In this document: positions 51,335-59,479 of the stretch, piece after piece
How the letters are laid out: each line of letters begins with the position of its first letter
Position numbering within the stretch: position 1 is the stretch's first letter
NCBI GenBank assembly: GCA_016713335.1
Contig: JADJPH010000008.1
Span: 99,812 to 163,811, forward strand
Length of the DNA stretch: 64,000 bases
From: Candidatus Fredericiella danica
GTDB taxonomy: Bacteria > Chloroflexota > Anaerolineae > Caldilineales > Caldilineaceae
Reading direction: 5' to 3'
Program-made: the position numbers and the translations under genes
The notes under the pieces: generated by a model
What the model was told of the DNA's origin: nothing
Seen by the model: the letters and a program-made list of their open reading frames with translations, nothing else
Databases searched by the model: none

Positions 51335-51544
51335 CTAGGGCACAGGATCAAAGCCACCTTTGTTCCAGGGATTGCAGCGAGCAATGCGCCGCGCGCCCAT
51401 CCAACCACCGCGAAAGACCCCGTATTTTGCAACTGCCTCATAGGTGTATTGGGAGCAGGTCGGATAGAACCGGCAACTGCTGGGTAGACCGGGTGAGATC
51501 AGCTTTTGATAGAAGCGAATCAACGCAAGAGCAGCTTTACGCAT
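51335..51544 (-). CDS. yidD: Membrane protein insertion efficiency factor YidD
   Basis: 69 residues, the usual size. RFYQKLISPGLPSSCRFYPTC is the family signature, followed by SQYTYEAVAKYG and RRIARCNPWNKGGFDPVP. The start overlaps the end of rnpA by eight bases, and yidC follows after 62 bases. Confidence 0.95.
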   Translation of the reverse strand: MRKAALALIRFYQKLISPGLPSSCRFYPTCSQYTYEAVAKYGVFRGGWMGARRIARCNPWNKGGFDPVP

Positions 51545-51923
51545 GGTTACTCAACGGCTCGTTCCCCGCCTCGGTCTGAGCGTCACCATCCACATAGAGT
51601 TGCGCCCGCCGAAGGAGGCGGGCGCAGGCGGCTTCCATTTCGTGATAGTCTGCGCTACGGATCTGCCGCCGAGCGATAAAGATTATATCCCAGCCCGGGC
51701 GGATTCGTTTCATCTGAATGCGAACCGCTTCACGCAGGCGTCGCTTGATGCGATTACGCATCACAGCATTCCCAATCCGGCTATTCACCGCAAAGCCAAA
51801 TCGGCTATACGGCAGACTATTGGGTAGCGCACAAAGAACCAGCAGGTCAATCGTATAGGCGCGTCCACGCTTCCGGATTTCCTGGAAGCGTGCCGATTCC
51901 CGCACCCGATATTGTCGCTTCAC
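51537..51923 (-). CDS. rnpA: Ribonuclease P protein component RnpA
   Basis: 128 residues from GTG 51923; a TTG at 51956 would add 11 residues without family similarity. The RNA-contacting basic motif is NAVMRNRIKRRLREAVR, preceded by RFGFAVNSRIG. FQEIRKRGRAY at the N-terminus binds the pre-tRNA leader, and GWDIIFIARRQI follows. Normal length (about 110-130). Lies 40 bases after rpmH and overlaps yidD. Confidence 0.93.
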   Translation of the reverse strand: MKRQYRVRESARFQEIRKRGRAYTIDLLVLCALPNSLPYSRFGFAVNSRIGNAVMRNRIKRRLREAVRIQMKRIRPGWDIIFIARRQIRSADYHEMEAACARLLRRAQLYVDGDAQTEAGNEPLSNHA

Positions 51924-51963
51924 GCCACCCAGCTCACTGCCATCGCACGCAAGCAATCGAGGG

Positions 51964-52128
51964 CTAGACGGACTTCCGCGTCGTCAATTGGACCGTCAAC
52001 CGGGCGCGCCCTTTCAGGCGTCGCCGGCGCAGCACTTCGCGCCCGGTGGGCGTCGCCATGCGTGCGCGAAAGCCGTGGGTTTTGAGTCGCTTCCGAACTT
52101 TTGGCTGCCAGGTGCGTTTAGTGGACAT
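51964..52128 (-). CDS. rpmH: Ribosomal protein bL34
   Basis: 54 residues. STKRTWQPKVRKRLKTHGF and MATPTGREVLRRRRLKGR are diagnostic. Start at ATG 52128 (MSTKRTW) after GGAGAAAAG; the frame is open further up but those residues are not L34. It carries a short C-terminal extension (LTTRKSV) beyond the usual 44-47. First gene of the minus-strand cluster, with a strong promoter about 80 bases upstream. Confidence 0.96.
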   Translation of the reverse strand: MSTKRTWQPKVRKRLKTHGFRARMATPTGREVLRRRRLKGRARLTVQLTTRKSV

Positions 52129-52207
52129 CGATCTTTTCTCCTTTATTTCCGGCATCGGGTCCATTCCCGGAATCCGGAAACGACCGATGAACAATTCTCA
52201 AAGCGGC

Positions 52208-52237
52208 ATTATACGAGTGCGCTCAGGGACATGTCAA
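52208..52237 (-). promoter_or_regulatory. rpmH: Promoter of the rpmH cluster, TTGACA-18-TATAAT
   Basis: On the minus strand TTGACA (52237-52232), 18-base spacer, TATAAT (52213-52208), both hexamers perfect. It gives a leader of about 70 bases before rpmH. The rest of the gap 52129-52357 holds no DnaA boxes or dnaA gene that I can see. Confidence 0.85.
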
Positions 52238-52357
52238 ATTCAACCTGTAGGAACGGCGTTAAGCTTTTGGACGTTGTTCGTCCGGCGCGGAGGCTTGGCA
52301 CGCGCTGCAAGGCATGGTACTATCGAAAAATGCTTTAGTTGCACGCCGCGGAGGTCT

Positions 52358-53659
52358 ATGGGATCGCAGTTCGATCTGATGACAGCCATGAACGGTCGCA
52401 CCCAACTACAACGACGCCAAACTGGCCAGCAAGTCGCGAATGGCGACGATTCCCCAGATGCACTGCGGCGTCGCGCCGAGGCGCTCCTGGACGAAATGAT
52501 GCTTGGTGCGTTTGATATGGGGGGTGGCGGTGTAATGGCGCCCCACGAAGAGAGCGCGCCGCCAGATAGTCTCTATGTTGGCAATGGCCGCGCATGGCCT
52601 GCGCCAGAACAACCACCTGCAGGTGGGCCACCAGCACACTATGCCACAACTGCGCCTGAGCGAGAGAGCAAGGCTGGGACGGTGGACTGGAATGGTCTAA
52701 GCCCAACGCCAGGGCAACCTGCCGGCGCAGTGCAGACGAACCAGGCGCCGGCGCCAACGACAACAGGCTCGACTTTGCGCGCCGAAGCGCAACTCATCTC
52801 TGCCGCATCGCGCTACGCTGCGGTGCCGGGCGCAACGCCCCATGCGGAGGCGTTGCCAGTCGAAGCCACGGATACCGAGTGGAGGCCCACCACTTCGGCG
52901 GTGCGGAGACAGAACTCGTCCGCGGCAAGCAGCATGTCGTTTGGAACGCGTGGGCCGAACCGCTCGAATCTGCTCCCGCGCAGCACCGATATCGATGCCA
53001 ATGCGATCCGTCAGGAGATCGTGATGTTGCAGAAAGAGGTGGCAAGCGCCCTCCCGCCGGGTAATGAGGCGGTGGAGCGCAGCCGTCACCTCTTGAATAA
53101 GGCAGAAAACCTACTAAAGAGTGATCCAACGCGGTCTGCCGAAGTTGACTACTATCTACAGCAGGTGCGACGCATTGTGCAACGCGCCCGCCAGACGCAA
53201 CTCTGGTCAGGCATCTACCGCAAGCGACTGACCAGCTATCTGACCGCCTGGGTGTTGTTGTCACTGGTCGTCATTGCTGCGATCATCCTCTTCCAAGACC
53301 AGATCCAGCAGATGCTCAGCACCCTGTTTCAACTCTCGGCAGATTCGCCAATCGTGCGGCAGGTGGGTCTGGGCATTGCGATTTTTGCCGGTGCATTGGG
53401 TGCAGCCATTGCCGTCCTGCTCAACATGCGGCGCTATCGCCGGCGCCGGTATGGTTTTTTTGACCGAAAGTACGGTCTCCGCGGGTTGCTCCTGCCGTTG
53501 TTGGGCCTCCTTTTCGGCCTTTTATTGGCCATCATCATGGCGCTAGTCTTCACCTTCGCTGGGGTCAACACCCTGACGACGCCGGTGCTCCTCTGGGCCC
53601 CAGGGTTGCTCGCTTTCATTGCCGGATTCAGCCAGGAATGGCTTTACGGCGCGCGGTGA
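52358..53659 (+). CDS. Membrane protein of unknown function with long disordered N-terminus
   Basis: About 433 residues. The first 220 are low-complexity, rich in Ala/Pro/Gln/Thr (probably disordered, cytosolic). A helical segment follows (QEIVMLQKEVASALPPGNEAVERSRHLL ... YYLQQVRRIVQRARQ, shown here in parts). Four TM helices fill the C-terminus (AWVLLSLVVIAAIILF, VGLGIAIFAGALGAAIAVLL, LLLPLLGLLFGLLLAIIMAL, LLWAPGLLAFIAGFSQEW). ATG 52358 is two to three bases after GGAGGT, which is tight, so a later start (52379) is possible. The last helix and SQEWLYGAR end resemble unknown actinobacterial/chloroflexal proteins; no function assigned. Divergent from rpmH. Confidence 0.65.
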   Translation: MGSQFDLMTAMNGRTQLQRRQTGQQVANGDDSPDALRRRAEALLDEMMLGAFDMGGGGVMAPHEESAPPDSLYVGNGRAWPAPEQPPAGGPPAHYATTAPERESKAGTVDWNGLSPTPGQPAGAVQTNQAPAPTTTGSTLRAEAQLISAASRYAAVPGATPHAEALPVEATDTEWRPTTSAVRRQNSSAASSMSFGTRGPNRSNLLPRSTDIDANAIRQEIVMLQKEVASALPPGNEAVERSRHLLNKAENLLKSDPTRSAEVDYYLQQVRRIVQRARQTQLWSGIYRKRLTSYLTAWVLLSLVVIAAIILFQDQIQQMLSTLFQLSADSPIVRQVGLGIAIFAGALGAAIAVLLNMRRYRRRRYGFFDRKYGLRGLLLPLLGLLFGLLLAIIMALVFTFAGVNTLTTPVLLWAPGLLAFIAGFSQEWLYGAR

Positions 53660-53713
53660 TTTCGTGCACCCAGTCACACCCATGTCCCGCCGACCATAGC
53701 CGGTAGGTGCAAA

Positions 53714-56268
53714 ATGATGTACGTAGAGGTCGCCGTCAACGTGCCGATTCGGCGCACTTTTGGCCGAGGTATGGACGCGCCCCCTGAACCGGCATTCCCT
53801 GACGAGGCGTCTTCGCTGCAAACGTATCATTACCACCTGGCGCCGGAATTGGAGGCGCGCGTTGCACCCGGTCACCTGGTCTGGGTTCCCTTCGGCTCAC
53901 GCGAACTGCAAGGGGTTGTCATTGCGCTCACACCGAGCGCACCGGTGCCGACAAAGGCGGTCGCTCGCCTGGCACGACCGGAGCCGGTGCTGAATACAAT
54001 CCAACTGGAACTTGCCGCCTGGATCGCAGACTACTATGTTGCGCCGTTTGCCGAAGCCATCAAACTATTTCTGCCGCCTGGACTGCTTGCGAAGGAAGAC
54101 GGCTCCCCCCGGGTACGCGCCAAGCGGGAGTTGCGCGTCCGGCTGGCCCTGCCACCGGATGTTGCGGAAGCCCGATTGGCAACGATCGGGAAGACGACGC
54201 AAGCGGCCACTTTGCTGGCGTGGTTGCTGTCTGTTGATGGAGGCCAGGGGGTCTGGCGCGAGTTGCGCGAGCAGTTTCACTGGAAGGCGCGTAAACCCCT
54301 GGATGACCTCCTGGCGCGCAACCTGATTCAAGTCATGGACGACACGGTGACGCTCACCGCAGCGGCGCCGGTGGCGCAAGCGGCCCTCCTGCAATTGCGC
54401 GGCAGCGACCGCTACCAGCCCATCATCGCAGCGTTGGCGGCAGCGGGTGGCGTCCTCTGGAAGAGCGAGCTACCGGCCGCCGCCGGCGCCAGCCTTGAAG
54501 AGCTGCGGACACTGCGCACCGCGGGCATCATCACCCTCGATGAAGAGATCCGCTTTCGAGACCCACTCGGGGGACGAAGCTACCCACCAACCACTGCACC
54601 GACCTTGACCGGCGCCCAGACTGAAGCCTGGGGGCCGGTGGAATTAGCACTTGAGGCTGCGCAAGCCGGTGCAAAGACGAGACCCTTTCTGCTTTTCGGC
54701 GTCACGGGTAGTGGCAAAACCGAGATTTACCTGCATGCGATCGAGCAGGTGCTGGGCGTCGGGCGCCAGGCAATCGTGCTCGTGCCCGAAATCGCGTTGA
54801 CGCCGCAGACCGTGGGCCGGTTTGCCGCGCGCTTTCCTGGGCGTGTGACGGTCATCCACTCGGAACTCAGCAGTGGTGAACGGTATGATGTCTGGCGTGC
54901 GATCCGCGACGGGCTTGTCGACGTGGTGGTCGGCCCGCGCAGTGCATTGTTTGCACCGCTGCCACGTCTGGGCTTGATCGTCATTGACGAAGAACATGAA
55001 AGCACGTACAAGCAGGACGCAGAAGAGTGGGGAAGTAATAAAGTCTTCTATGATGCACGCCGGGTTGCGCAACGGCTGGCGGAGATCTCGCAAAGTGTGC
55101 TCATCCTGGGCAGCGCCACCCCCGGCATTGAGGCCTTCTATGCCGCCGAGCGCGGCGAATTTGCACTCCTTTCGCTGCCAAAGCGGGTTGTAGGCCACCG
55201 CATCGCGAGCGATCAACTCGCCCCGATCTATGGCGAAATGCCGCCCGTTGAGATCATTGACATGCGGCAGGAGTTGCGCGCAGGTAACCGCAGCATTTTC
55301 AGCCGCATCCTGCGCGAGGCGCTGCTTGCCACCCTGGATGCAGGCGAGCAGGCGATTCTGTTTTTGAACCGGCGTGGCAGCCGGACGTTTATCATGTGCC
55401 GGGATTGCGGTCACGTGGCGCGGTGCCCGCGTTGTGACACATCGCTCACCTATCATGAGGGCGACCAGAAACTGATGTGCCACCGCTGCAACCGGCGGCT
55501 GCCCGTACCGGTGCTGTGTCCACAATGCAACGGGAAACGCATCAAGCATTTCGGGATCGGCACCGAGCGCGTGGTCGAGTCTTTGCGCGAACTCGCCCCC
55601 AGCGCACGCGTCCTGCGGTGGGATGCCGATTCGACGAGCCAGAAGGGCGCCCACGAAGAATTGCTGCGGGCCTTTACCGCGCATGAGGCGGACCTGCTGG
55701 TGGGCACCCAGATGATTGCGAAGGGGCTTGACCTACCACTCGTTACATTGGTCGGCGCCATCGCGGCCGACACCGGGCTTTTTCTACCGGATTTCCGCAG
55801 TGGCGAACGCACCTTCCAATTGCTCAGCCAGGTGGCGGGACGCGCCGGGCGCAGCGAACGCGGAGGACGCGTTGTGTTTCAGACTTATCGACCCGAGCAC
55901 CATGCCATCCGGCCGCAGCGCAACACAACTATGAGGCGTTCTACCGGCGCGAATTGGCCTTCCGGCAGGAACACCACTATCCACCCTTTACCCGGTTGGC
56001 GCGTTTGGTGTACTGGGATCGCAATGAGGCACGCACGCAGGCAGAAAGCGAACGGATGGCGACTGTATTGAAACAGCGGATGGCGCAATTGGGTATTGCC
56101 GCCGTGGGTGGCACAGTCTTTGGCCCGGCGCCTGCCTACTTTGCGCGGTTTCGCGGGCAATATCGTTGGCAGGTCTTGATCCGCGCTACAGACCCGGCGC
56201 TGCTACTGCGCGGTCTGGACATCCCTTTTGGCTGGCGGGTCGACGTCGATCCGGTAACGGTGTTGTGA
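53714..56268 (+). CDS. priA: Primosomal replication-restart helicase PriA (frame broken near 55912)
   Basis: About 850 residues. N-terminal 3'-DNA-binding domain (YHYHLAPELEARVAPGHLVWVP) and winged helix. Helicase: Walker A GVTGSGKTEIYLHAI, PEIALTPQTVGRF, SELSSGERYDVWRAI, DEEHESTYKQ and GSATPGIEAF. The zinc region has paired cysteines CRDC, CPRC, CHRC and CPQC. The C-terminal lobe has GTQMIAKGLDLPLVTLVG and QVAGRAGRSERGGRV. After HHAIR near 55912 the frame changes to AAQHNYEAFYRRELAFRQEH and ends at 56268. One G missing from a GGG run explains it. Confidence 0.95.
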
Positions 56269-56297
56269 CAACCCTGCATGTGGACGAATCGGCGCGG

Positions 56298-56325
56298 TTG
56301 ACAGCACACGCGACAGGCGTACAAT
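56298..56325 (+). promoter_or_regulatory. Promoter TTGACA-16-TACAAT for the HTH regulator
   Basis: Perfect -35 at 56298-56303 and -10 TACAAT at 56320-56325. The -10 overlaps an ATG at 56324, which therefore cannot be the start; the first usable ATG (56333) sits where transcription should begin, so the mRNA is probably leaderless. Confidence 0.75.
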
Positions 56326-56332
56326 GCAACCA

Positions 56333-57010
56333 ATGATGGTCAAAAAGACAAGCAAGAGTCCTGAACAAGCCGCGCTCGTTGACACCGCTGCGACTCCAAA
56401 TCGCTGGCTGACGCTCAAAGACGCCAGTGATTTTCTTGGTGTCCACTATACGACCCTGCGGGCATGGGCAGACAAGGGTGAGATTACGGTCTTTCGCACG
56501 CCTGGTGGTCATCGCCGGTTCGGCCTTGACGACCTGCGGCGCTTTCTGGCTGAACGTGTGGGTCAAGCGCATGCGGCAGACGAAGGACAACTGGTTGACG
56601 CTGCGGTGGTGCGTGCACGGCAGGAGATGCAGCGCGTCGCCACGGAGAGTGTGCAACGCTGGAACTACCCCTTACAGGGCGAGGCTGAACAGGCTCGGCG
56701 CCAGCGCGGACGCCAGTTGTTCTCCCTGGCGGTTGCCTATGTATTGAAACCAAGCCAGCGTCCGCGCGTGATGCAGTCCGGACGTGACCTGGGGTATGAG
56801 TATGGGCGTGAGGCGGCGGTCAGCGGGGTGGGGCTTGCCGAGACCGGGCGTGCCGTGCAGTTCTTTCGCAGCCAACTGGTGGAAGCGGTGCGCAATGAGG
56901 AGGGCGCCGTCGGCGCCGAACTTGAAGATTTGCGGGTGGAGCGGCTGATTGATCAGTTCTTGGATGAAGTTCTGTATGCTGTATTGGATGGCTATTCGGC
57001 ACAACGATAG
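56333..57010 (+). CDS. MerR/excisionase-type HTH transcriptional regulator with C-terminal sensor-like domain
   Basis: 225 residues. The DNA-binding part (about residues 20-75) has RWLTLKDASDFLGVHYTTLR and GEITVFRTPGGHRRFGLDDLRRFL, typical of the HTH_17/MerR-like group. The rest is helical (RARQEMQRVATESVQRW, GLAETGRAVQFFRSQLVEAV) and resembles the RsbR/light- or redox-sensor helical bundles found after such HTHs in Chloroflexota; I cannot name its ligand. Start at 56333 is forced by the promoter overlap described separately. It precedes the lipoprotein and envelope genes on the same strand and may control them (inference). Confidence 0.75.
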   Translation: MMVKKTSKSPEQAALVDTAATPNRWLTLKDASDFLGVHYTTLRAWADKGEITVFRTPGGHRRFGLDDLRRFLAERVGQAHAADEGQLVDAAVVRARQEMQRVATESVQRWNYPLQGEAEQARRQRGRQLFSLAVAYVLKPSQRPRVMQSGRDLGYEYGREAAVSGVGLAETGRAVQFFRSQLVEAVRNEEGAVGAELEDLRVERLIDQFLDEVLYAVLDGYSAQR

Positions 57011-57028
57011 GACAGGATTTTTCGCAGG

Positions 57029-57057
57029 TTGCACCCTGCAACTGAGGCTGGTATAAT
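57029..57057 (+). promoter_or_regulatory. Promoter TTGCAC-17-TGGTATAAT (extended -10)
   Basis: -35 TTGCAC at 57029-57034, TATAAT at 57052-57057 with TG one base upstream. It would drive the lipoprotein at 57240 with a leader of about 175 bases. Confidence 0.7.
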
Positions 57058-57239
57058 CAAAATCCCTTTGCAAGAACATAATGATATGTGTGCGCCATTC
57101 ATTTTCGGATGACGCAAAAAAATGGGTTTCTCGTGCATGGGATTTTCGCAGTATACTATTGTTGCTGCGTTGTCTAAATATCGAGGGCTGTGCAAGCAAA
57201 ATCATTCCATTTCTGAGTTCCAACTACAGGGAGGTCTCT

Positions 57240-57785
57240 ATGCTCAATCGGAGGACTTGGTTCGTCGCGTTGGTCGCTGTACTGTTAATGGGTCTATTGG
57301 CGGGTTGCTCCATGGGTGGTGCAGCCACGCCTGACCGGGAAGTGCCGATTTCGGTCGATGCTGCGCTTGAAGGTCAAAATGCCGGCCTCATGGGACTGAT
57401 GTCCGGTCAGGTCACCTGGACCGAGAGCCAGCTCAGCAGCTTCCTGACCGAACTGCTGAAGCAGAACTCCGGCCCGAACATGCCGATCGACTCCATCACA
57501 GTGTGGCTGATGCCTGACAACCAGATCCACTTGGCGATTACGTTTGCCGACGGCGTCTTCCTGGGCGGCAACACGGTGGAAGCGGCCGGCACGGTCGCCG
57601 TGGTCGATGGCAAGGTTCAGTTGAATCTGAGTGAAGTTGCCGCAAACGGCCTGGTTGCCACCAGCGGTCCGATCCTGGACTACGTCAATGGCACGATCAA
57701 CTCCGTTCTGGCAAGCCCGAGCTTTGGCGTTGCCGCCAGTGTCACCACCGGTGACGGCGACATCACGATTAGCATCGGCGGCTGA
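57240..57785 (+). CDS. Small lipoprotein of unknown function
   Basis: 181 residues. AGGGAGG five bases before ATG 57240. Lipobox LLAGC after a short basic/hydrophobic signal (WFVALVAVLLMGLLAGCS). The mature part is a single beta-rich domain (TWTESQLSSFLTELLKQN, IDSITVWLMPDNQIHLAITF) with a VDGKVQLNLSEV strand and a Gly-rich end; it has the look of lipid- or polymer-binding BPI/LolA-like folds but I cannot assign a family. Followed by a strong terminator. Confidence 0.75.
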   Translation: MLNRRTWFVALVAVLLMGLLAGCSMGGAATPDREVPISVDAALEGQNAGLMGLMSGQVTWTESQLSSFLTELLKQNSGPNMPIDSITVWLMPDNQIHLAITFADGVFLGGNTVEAAGTVAVVDGKVQLNLSEVAANGLVATSGPILDYVNGTINSVLASPSFGVAASVTTGDGDITISIGG

Positions 57786-57830
57786 TCGAAGTTGGCAGGT
57801 GCGGTTAGCGCCGCATCAAAATGAAGTCTA

Positions 57831-57871
57831 CGGCCCGAAGCCATCCAATTTGGCTTCGGGCCGTTGCTTTT
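57831..57871 (+). terminator. Intrinsic terminator after the lipoprotein gene
   Basis: CGGCCCGAAGCC (57831-57842) pairs with GGCTTCGGGCCG (57852-57863), then TTGCTTTT. Confidence 0.9.
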
Positions 57872-57897
57872 ATTGGATAGCTGGATTGAGTTCACCA

Positions 57898-57906
57898 TGC
57901 TATAAT
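57898..57906 (+). promoter_or_regulatory. Extended -10 element TGCTATAAT
   Basis: TG-n-TATAAT 39 bases before ATG 57945, right after the terminator, so it should start the transcript of the following envelope genes. No convincing -35. Confidence 0.6.
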
Positions 57907-57944
57907 CCTGGCTATCGCAACATCTCAACGTTGGTGAGGCCGAC

Positions 57945-58838
57945 ATGGCGGTAGACAATCCCCAGCAAACAAGCGGCGTGGTGGAGGTGGGCATCTACCT
58001 CCTCGATCCCGATACGCAAGCGCGCAAACGCGCCGCGACCGGGCTCTCCTCACATCGCGACACGGCCCGCGACGTGGTTGCACGCCCACCGGATCCGAGT
58101 TCTCGCTGGCCGCGCTGGCTCCTTGTGTTCGGCAGCATTTTGCTGGCAACTGCCGCCTTGTTGATCTTGTGCTCCACCGTCGCGTTGACCCGGCCCGATC
58201 TATTGCCGCCAGGGGTCCAGGGCATGATCACGCCGCAACCGGCCATGCCAGGTTTTGTACTCACGACGCCCGGCTACAATCTTCAACTGGTCGATGACTT
58301 TACCGTGCCCAACAGTCACCTGTCCGACTATACCAGCGTTGGGCAATTGTCGATGGTCACGCTCCCGGAAGCCGGCGTCTATCGCATGGACATTTGGCCC
58401 AAGTATATTGGCTGGGGCATGTTCGATGTCAGCGCCTTCCCAAGGTACAAGTTGGAGACGGAAGCGGTGATCTCGCCCGCCACGCCGGGCAACGCGGCGA
58501 TGCTGGCACGTCAGTCTGCCAACGGCGACACCTATCTCTTTTCAGTCGACAGTGCCGGAGCCTATCGCGTCGAACTGTGGCAAAACGGCGAGTCATTTGC
58601 GCTGGCGCACGACACCCCGTCTGCAGCGATCTTCCCGGCAGGCCAGCCGAACCGGCTCAGCCTCGAAGACACCGGCGACCGCATTCGATTCGCCGCCAAC
58701 CAGGTGGTGCTTTTCGAAGTGATCGATCCCAAACTGCCCAGCGGGAGTGCCGGGATTGCCGCATACGCCGCCGGAGCCAACCAGGTCACGACCGATTTTA
58801 ATTGGGTGACCATCCATTCACGGGACGATTCCCAATAG
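57945..58838 (+). CDS. Single-pass membrane protein with a concanavalin-like extracytoplasmic domain
   Basis: 297 residues. A cytosolic N-terminus of 57 residues, a TM helix (WLLVFGSILLATAALLILC), then about 215 residues outside with a beta-sandwich pattern (YNLQLVDDFTVPNSHLSDY, ARQSANGDTYLFSVDSAG, YRVELWQNGESFAL, DRIRFAANQVVLFEVID, ANQVTTDFNWVTI). This is the shape of LamG/DUF1080-like carbohydrate-binding domains. No catalytic site recognised. The HEAT-repeat gene starts 12 bases after its stop. Confidence 0.65.
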   Translation: MAVDNPQQTSGVVEVGIYLLDPDTQARKRAATGLSSHRDTARDVVARPPDPSSRWPRWLLVFGSILLATAALLILCSTVALTRPDLLPPGVQGMITPQPAMPGFVLTTPGYNLQLVDDFTVPNSHLSDYTSVGQLSMVTLPEAGVYRMDIWPKYIGWGMFDVSAFPRYKLETEAVISPATPGNAAMLARQSANGDTYLFSVDSAGAYRVELWQNGESFALAHDTPSAAIFPAGQPNRLSLEDTGDRIRFAANQVVLFEVIDPKLPSGSAGIAAYAAGANQVTTDFNWVTIHSRDDSQ

Positions 58839-58849
58839 AAAGCGCGGAG

Positions 58850-59431
58850 ATGGAAGAATATCTGCAAGCAATTGCGCGCGGCGACGATGACGCGACCGAG
58901 CGGCAAGTGCAGCAATTGACGGCAGGCGACGAGGATGCCCTCTTGCAACTTGCCAATGCCACCGATGTCGACGAACGCTGGTGGGCCGTGCGCGGGTTGG
59001 CGGAAGTTGGCACGGTGCGCTGCTTGCCGCTTCTGGAGGCGCGCCTGTCCGATCCGGATCGTTCGATTCGCGCCGCTGCGGCCATGGCGATCGGCAAACA
59101 GGTCGCGCGTGAACCTACGCCGGAAGTAGCGGCCCTTGACGCCATAGCTGCCCTGCTCAGCGATCCCGATGGCCTTGTCCGCCAGGCCGCGGCTGACACC
59201 CTGGCGCAGTGCGGCAACCCTGCGGTGCCGGCATTGGTGAACGTGCTGCGAACGAGCAATCATGAGGGCGCACGGACGCGGGCGGCAGGCGCGTTGCGCA
59301 AGATTGGCACCATGCAGTCTGCCGCCGCACTCTATCCACTGCTCAATGACCCCAATCACCTTGTCCGGAGTTATGCCTACGAAGGATTGGACGAGCTGGG
59401 GCTACTAGAAAATGTACTGGTGGTGGTATAA
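58850..59431 (+). CDS. HEAT-repeat protein
   Basis: 193 residues, all helical. Five to six HEAT / PBS-lyase-like repeats: WAVRGLAEVGTVRCLPLLEA, DRSIRAAAAMAIGKQV, DGLVRQAAADTLAQCGNPAV, GARTRAAGALRKIG and NHLVRSYAYEGLDELG. Start ATG 58850 fits 12 bases after the upstream gene. A scaffold for protein contacts; partner unknown, possibly the membrane protein before it. The stop codon TAA is part of an extended -10 (TGGTATAAT) for the next gene. Confidence 0.8.
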   Translation: MEEYLQAIARGDDDATERQVQQLTAGDEDALLQLANATDVDERWWAVRGLAEVGTVRCLPLLEARLSDPDRSIRAAAAMAIGKQVAREPTPEVAALDAIAALLSDPDGLVRQAAADTLAQCGNPAVPALVNVLRTSNHEGARTRAAGALRKIGTMQSAAALYPLLNDPNHLVRSYAYEGLDELGLLENVLVVV

Positions 59432-59432
59432 T
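59424..59432 (+). promoter_or_regulatory. Extended -10 TGGTATAAT overlapping a stop codon
   Basis: TATAAT at 59427-59432 contains the TAA stop (59429-59431) of the HEAT gene. It lies 48 bases before ATG 59480, giving the lipoprotein its own transcript start. Confidence 0.5.
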
Positions 59433-59479
59433 GACCGCTGTTTTGCCGCAACAGCAGCACCGACTATGAGTCAGGACTT

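Noticed and set aside
52129..52357. Replication origin next to rpmH
   Set aside because: No DnaA boxes, AT-rich unwinding tract or dnaA gene seen; the gap is accounted for by the rpmH promoter.
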